Origin: Bacteroidota bacterium
GTDB taxonomy: Bacteria > Bacteroidota > Bacteroidia > 2-12-FULL-35-15
Assembly: GCA_021413595.1 (NCBI GenBank)
Contig: JAIOQD010000193.1
Location: forward strand, 1-9,224
DNA length: 9,224 nucleotides
Direction of reading: 5' to 3'
Shown here: one piece after another, positions 7,142 through 9,224 of the stretch
How positions within the stretch are numbered: the stretch's first letter is position 1
Layout: every line of letters begins with the position of its first letter
The notes under the pieces: generated by a model
What the model saw: the letters and a program-made list of their open reading frames with translations, nothing else
Told to the model about the DNA's origin: nothing
The model's database searches: none
Program-made: the position numbers and the translations under genes

Positions 7142-8956
7142 ATGAATAATATATCAGAACATACTTTTCATATTCCGGTAATGGGATTAGGATATACAAT
7201 CGACACACCTGTAAAAGTGGCTCGATTTGGTATATCCTCCGTGGTTTCAATTATACAAGATGTATTGGTGGAGCAAATGCGTGAGTTTTATTGTAAAAAA
7301 ACCGGAGAAGAATATATCCATATTCCAATTGATGATATCGATCACCGGGCCAAACGGGTAACAGCTTATCTCAATTTAATTCAAAATATTGTAGATAAGC
7401 AGGTAGAAGAACTGAAAAAACAGCCTTTTGAAGAAGGTAATGATATTGTAAAATATTTCAGACTTCTTCCTGATAGTTCTCCCCTTAAACAACTTTACTT
7501 AAAAATGACAAAGTTGACCGGGGAAGCTAAAGAACTTTGTCAAACACAATTGAGAAGCAAAATTATTGGAGGAGGTATAGACGTGAATATCATGACGAAG
7601 ATTGATAATCAGAATTACTCCAAAAAAAACGAGTTGCTACCAATGGAATATTCCGATGCACTTTCGGCATTCCGCGGCTTTGCAAATAGTTCACTTACAT
7701 CATCAATTGTTTTTTCGGCAGGCTTAAATCCTCGATTATTCGCCTATCTCGAAAGCTTTAAAGATTTCTTCCCAGATGAGGAAGGAACTATTAAAAAGAA
7801 AATTATTCTAAAAGTGAGTGATTATAGGTCTGCACTTATACAAGGGAAATTTCTTGCAAAAAAAGGAGTATGGATCTCTGAGTTTCGAATTGAGTCGGGG
7901 TTAAATTGTGGTGGACATGCCTTCCCAACCGAAGGTTATTTACTGGGGCCTATTTTAGAAGAATTTAAAAATAAAAAAGAAGAGCTCACTTCCGAACTGC
8001 TTACCATTTGTAATCGCGGACTTGAAGAAAAAAAGTATAAAACCTTGCCACTTGAAACCGAAATCCGTATCAGCGTTCAGGGTGGAATAGGAACGGCACA
8101 AGAAGATGTATTTTTAAGAGAATATTATAATGTGGAGGCCACCGGCTGGGGAAGTCCATTTTTATTGGTTCCAGAAGCAACAAATGTGGATGAAAAAACA
8201 TTACAATTGCTTGCTAACGCAAAAAAAGAAGATTATTTTTTGAGTCATGCCTCTCCACTTGGAATTCCATTTAACAATTTCAGGAAAAGTTCTGCTGAAG
8301 ATCAACGTAAGACCAGAATAGAAAAATCGAGAGCAGGAAGCCCTTGCTATAAAAAATACCTTTCCTTCAATACAGAATTCACCGAAAAACCAATATGCGT
8401 TTCGTCACGTGAATATCAAAACCTGAAACTGAAAGAGTTGACAAACCTTAATTTGCCAATAGATCAATTTAAACGAAGGTTTGATGAGATCACTGAAAAA
8501 GATTGTCTTTGTGAAGGGCTGTCCTCTACCGCGCTATTAGCAAATGGCATTCCGGATCATCATCGTTTGGAGGCTGTTACAATATGTCCTGGACCAAATC
8601 TTGCGTATTTCTCAAAAACCTTTTCCTTAGAGGAAATGGTAGATCATATTTATGGCCGATTAAATGCACTTAACGCACTTAACAGGTCACACATGTTTAT
8701 CAATGAGCTTAAAATGTATATCGATTACCTTAAAGCAGAAGTGGATAAACATTTAAACTCCTTAACTGATAAGCAAACAAAGTATTTTTCCTCTTTCAAA
8801 TCTAATCTTTTACAAGGAATAGAATATTATAAACAACTGATTCCAAAAATGGCGAATGAAGCAGAGGATTTTAAAAATAAAATGGCCGATGAGATCGAAA
8901 CAATGAAGAATAATTTGACAAATTTTTATTTTGCAGAAGGCGTAAAAACAGTGTAA
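7142..8956 (+). CDS. Uncharacterised Bacteroidota protein, FMN/TIM-barrel-like with Cys-rich C-terminal part
   Basis: The protein has 604 residues, is probably cytosolic (no signal peptide or membrane segment), and has no function I can assign. Several motifs recall flavin TIM-barrel enzymes such as nitronate monooxygenase. These are an N-terminal HIPVMGLGYTIDTPVKVA (10-27), ESGLNCGGHAF (251-261, compare EAGGH), and VQGGIGTAQ (312-320) followed by GWGSPFLLVPEAT (335-347, compare the phosphate-binding end of the barrel). After the barrel-like part come SPLGIPFNNFRKSS (371-384), then cysteines C401 (GSPCYKKYL), C419 (KPIC), C455 and C457 (CLCEGL) and C482 in ICPGPNLAYFS (481-491), which could hold an iron-sulfur cluster or zinc. 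The tail from about 525 is helical and charged, possibly coiled-coil. It has its own promoter and terminator, so it is transcribed alone. ATG 7142 is chosen because HIPVMGLG follows at once and the leader lies just upstream. The oxidoreductase role is inference. Confidence 0.8.
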   Translation: MNNISEHTFHIPVMGLGYTIDTPVKVARFGISSVVSIIQDVLVEQMREFYCKKTGEEYIHIPIDDIDHRAKRVTAYLNLIQNIVDKQVEELKKQPFEEGNDIVKYFRLLPDSSPLKQLYLKMTKLTGEAKELCQTQLRSKIIGGGIDVNIMTKIDNQNYSKKNELLPMEYSDALSAFRGFANSSLTSSIVFSAGLNPRLFAYLESFKDFFPDEEGTIKKKIILKVSDYRSALIQGKFLAKKGVWISEFRIESGLNCGGHAFPTEGYLLGPILEEFKNKKEELTSELLTICNRGLEEKKYKTLPLETEIRISVQGGIGTAQEDVFLREYYNVEATGWGSPFLLVPEATNVDEKTLQLLANAKKEDYFLSHASPLGIPFNNFRKSSAEDQRKTRIEKSRAGSPCYKKYLSFNTEFTEKPICVSSREYQNLKLKELTNLNLPIDQFKRRFDEITEKDCLCEGLSSTALLANGIPDHHRLEAVTICPGPNLAYFSKTFSLEEMVDHIYGRLNALNALNRSHMFINELKMYIDYLKAEVDKHLNSLTDKQTKYFSSFKSNLLQGIEYYKQLIPKMANEAEDFKNKMADEIETMKNNLTNFYFAEGVKTV

Positions 8957-9033
8957 ATTCTAATTTAACTGTGAATTATGGATTTTGAAAATATCAAAAT
9001 AAAAATTCAGGAATAGGCAAACAACATTCAGCT

Positions 9034-9072
9034 AAAAACAGAGGTAATGAATAATCACCTCTGTTTTTTTTT
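9034..9072 (+). terminator. Intrinsic terminator after the 604-residue gene
   Basis: AAAAACAGAGGT (9034-9045) pairs perfectly over 12 bp with ACCTCTGTTTTT (9057-9068) across an 11-nt loop, and nine T (9064-9072) follow. The leading A run on the left arm lets it act in both directions, which would suit a convergent gene from the right. Confidence 0.88.
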
Positions 9073-9161
9073 GCCAAATTTAGAGACTGTTTATATTTAT
9101 TTTTGAACTAGGCAATAATGAATAATATTACCACTGCTACTTTATATTATAATGTGTAATG

Positions 9162-9224
9162 TCACCCAAAGCCTCTTGAAGGGTTTGCCTGTGGCACCCC
9201 ATGCTTTACTTCGTCAAAAGCTCT
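9162..9224 (-). CDS. Possible C-terminal end of a minus-strand gene, partial
   Basis: On the minus strand the frame is open from the window edge to TGA at 9164-9162. It encodes 20 residues, reading RAFDEVKHGVPQANPSRGFG. The composition looks protein-like and the convergent orientation faces a bidirectional terminator, but 20 codons are too few to establish a gene. I do not recognise the family. Confidence 0.2.
   Translation of the reverse strand, partial: RAFDEVKHGVPQANPSRGFG

Noticed and set aside
8665..8683. Tandem GCACTTAAC repeat inside the 604-residue gene
   Set aside because: It encodes the LNALNALN stretch, which I expect to be of normal length for the family, and there are only two units.
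8978..9016. 12-codon ORF starting at ATG 8978 after the 604-residue gene
   Set aside because: Too short and lies directly before the terminator; no support beyond an ATG.
9118..9159. 13-codon ORF at ATG 9118
   Set aside because: Very short, low-complexity and without promoter or conservation evidence.

Overview
This is an AT-rich window. Its promoters resemble the TAnnTTTG type, it shows no clear Shine-Dalgarno sequences, and one lipoprotein signal has a lysine/acid-rich stretch after its cysteine. Together with protein families I associate with Bacteroidota, this points to a Bacteroidota chromosome. All convincing genes lie on the + strand. I see no rRNA, tRNA, CRISPR array or intact insertion sequence.

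Layout. Positions 1-1028 hold the C-terminal three quarters of a NorB-like heme-copper oxidase catalytic subunit, cut by the window edge. Proline dehydrogenase (1070-2269) follows after 41 bp. Next is an 825-bp region with no standard gene. It contains a 33-codon small ORF, a segment resembling the 3' half of a TPP riboswitch, a MITE-like inverted-repeat structure, an FNR-like palindrome and an A12 tract. Positions 3095-5665 encode a complete adenosylcobalamin-dependent class II ribonucleotide reductase, closed by a strong terminator. Positions 5854-7022 encode a cytochrome c plus beta-propeller lipoprotein, split by a frameshift that deleting one TG unit would repair exactly. Positions 7142-8956 encode a 604-residue protein of no established function. 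It has FMN/TIM-barrel-like motifs and a cysteine-rich C-terminal part, and has its own promoter and terminator. The last 150 bp hold at most the tail of a minus-strand gene.

How they fit together. The NorB-like subunit, the extracytoplasmic cytochrome lipoprotein and the oxygen-independent reductase would suit a cell living with low oxygen or nitrogen oxides, and the FNR-like site agrees with this. The genes do not form one operon, so the link is an inference. The most interesting points are the NorB-like protein, which lacks several canonical metal-site residues, the uncharacterised 604-residue protein, and the one-step-repairable frameshift.
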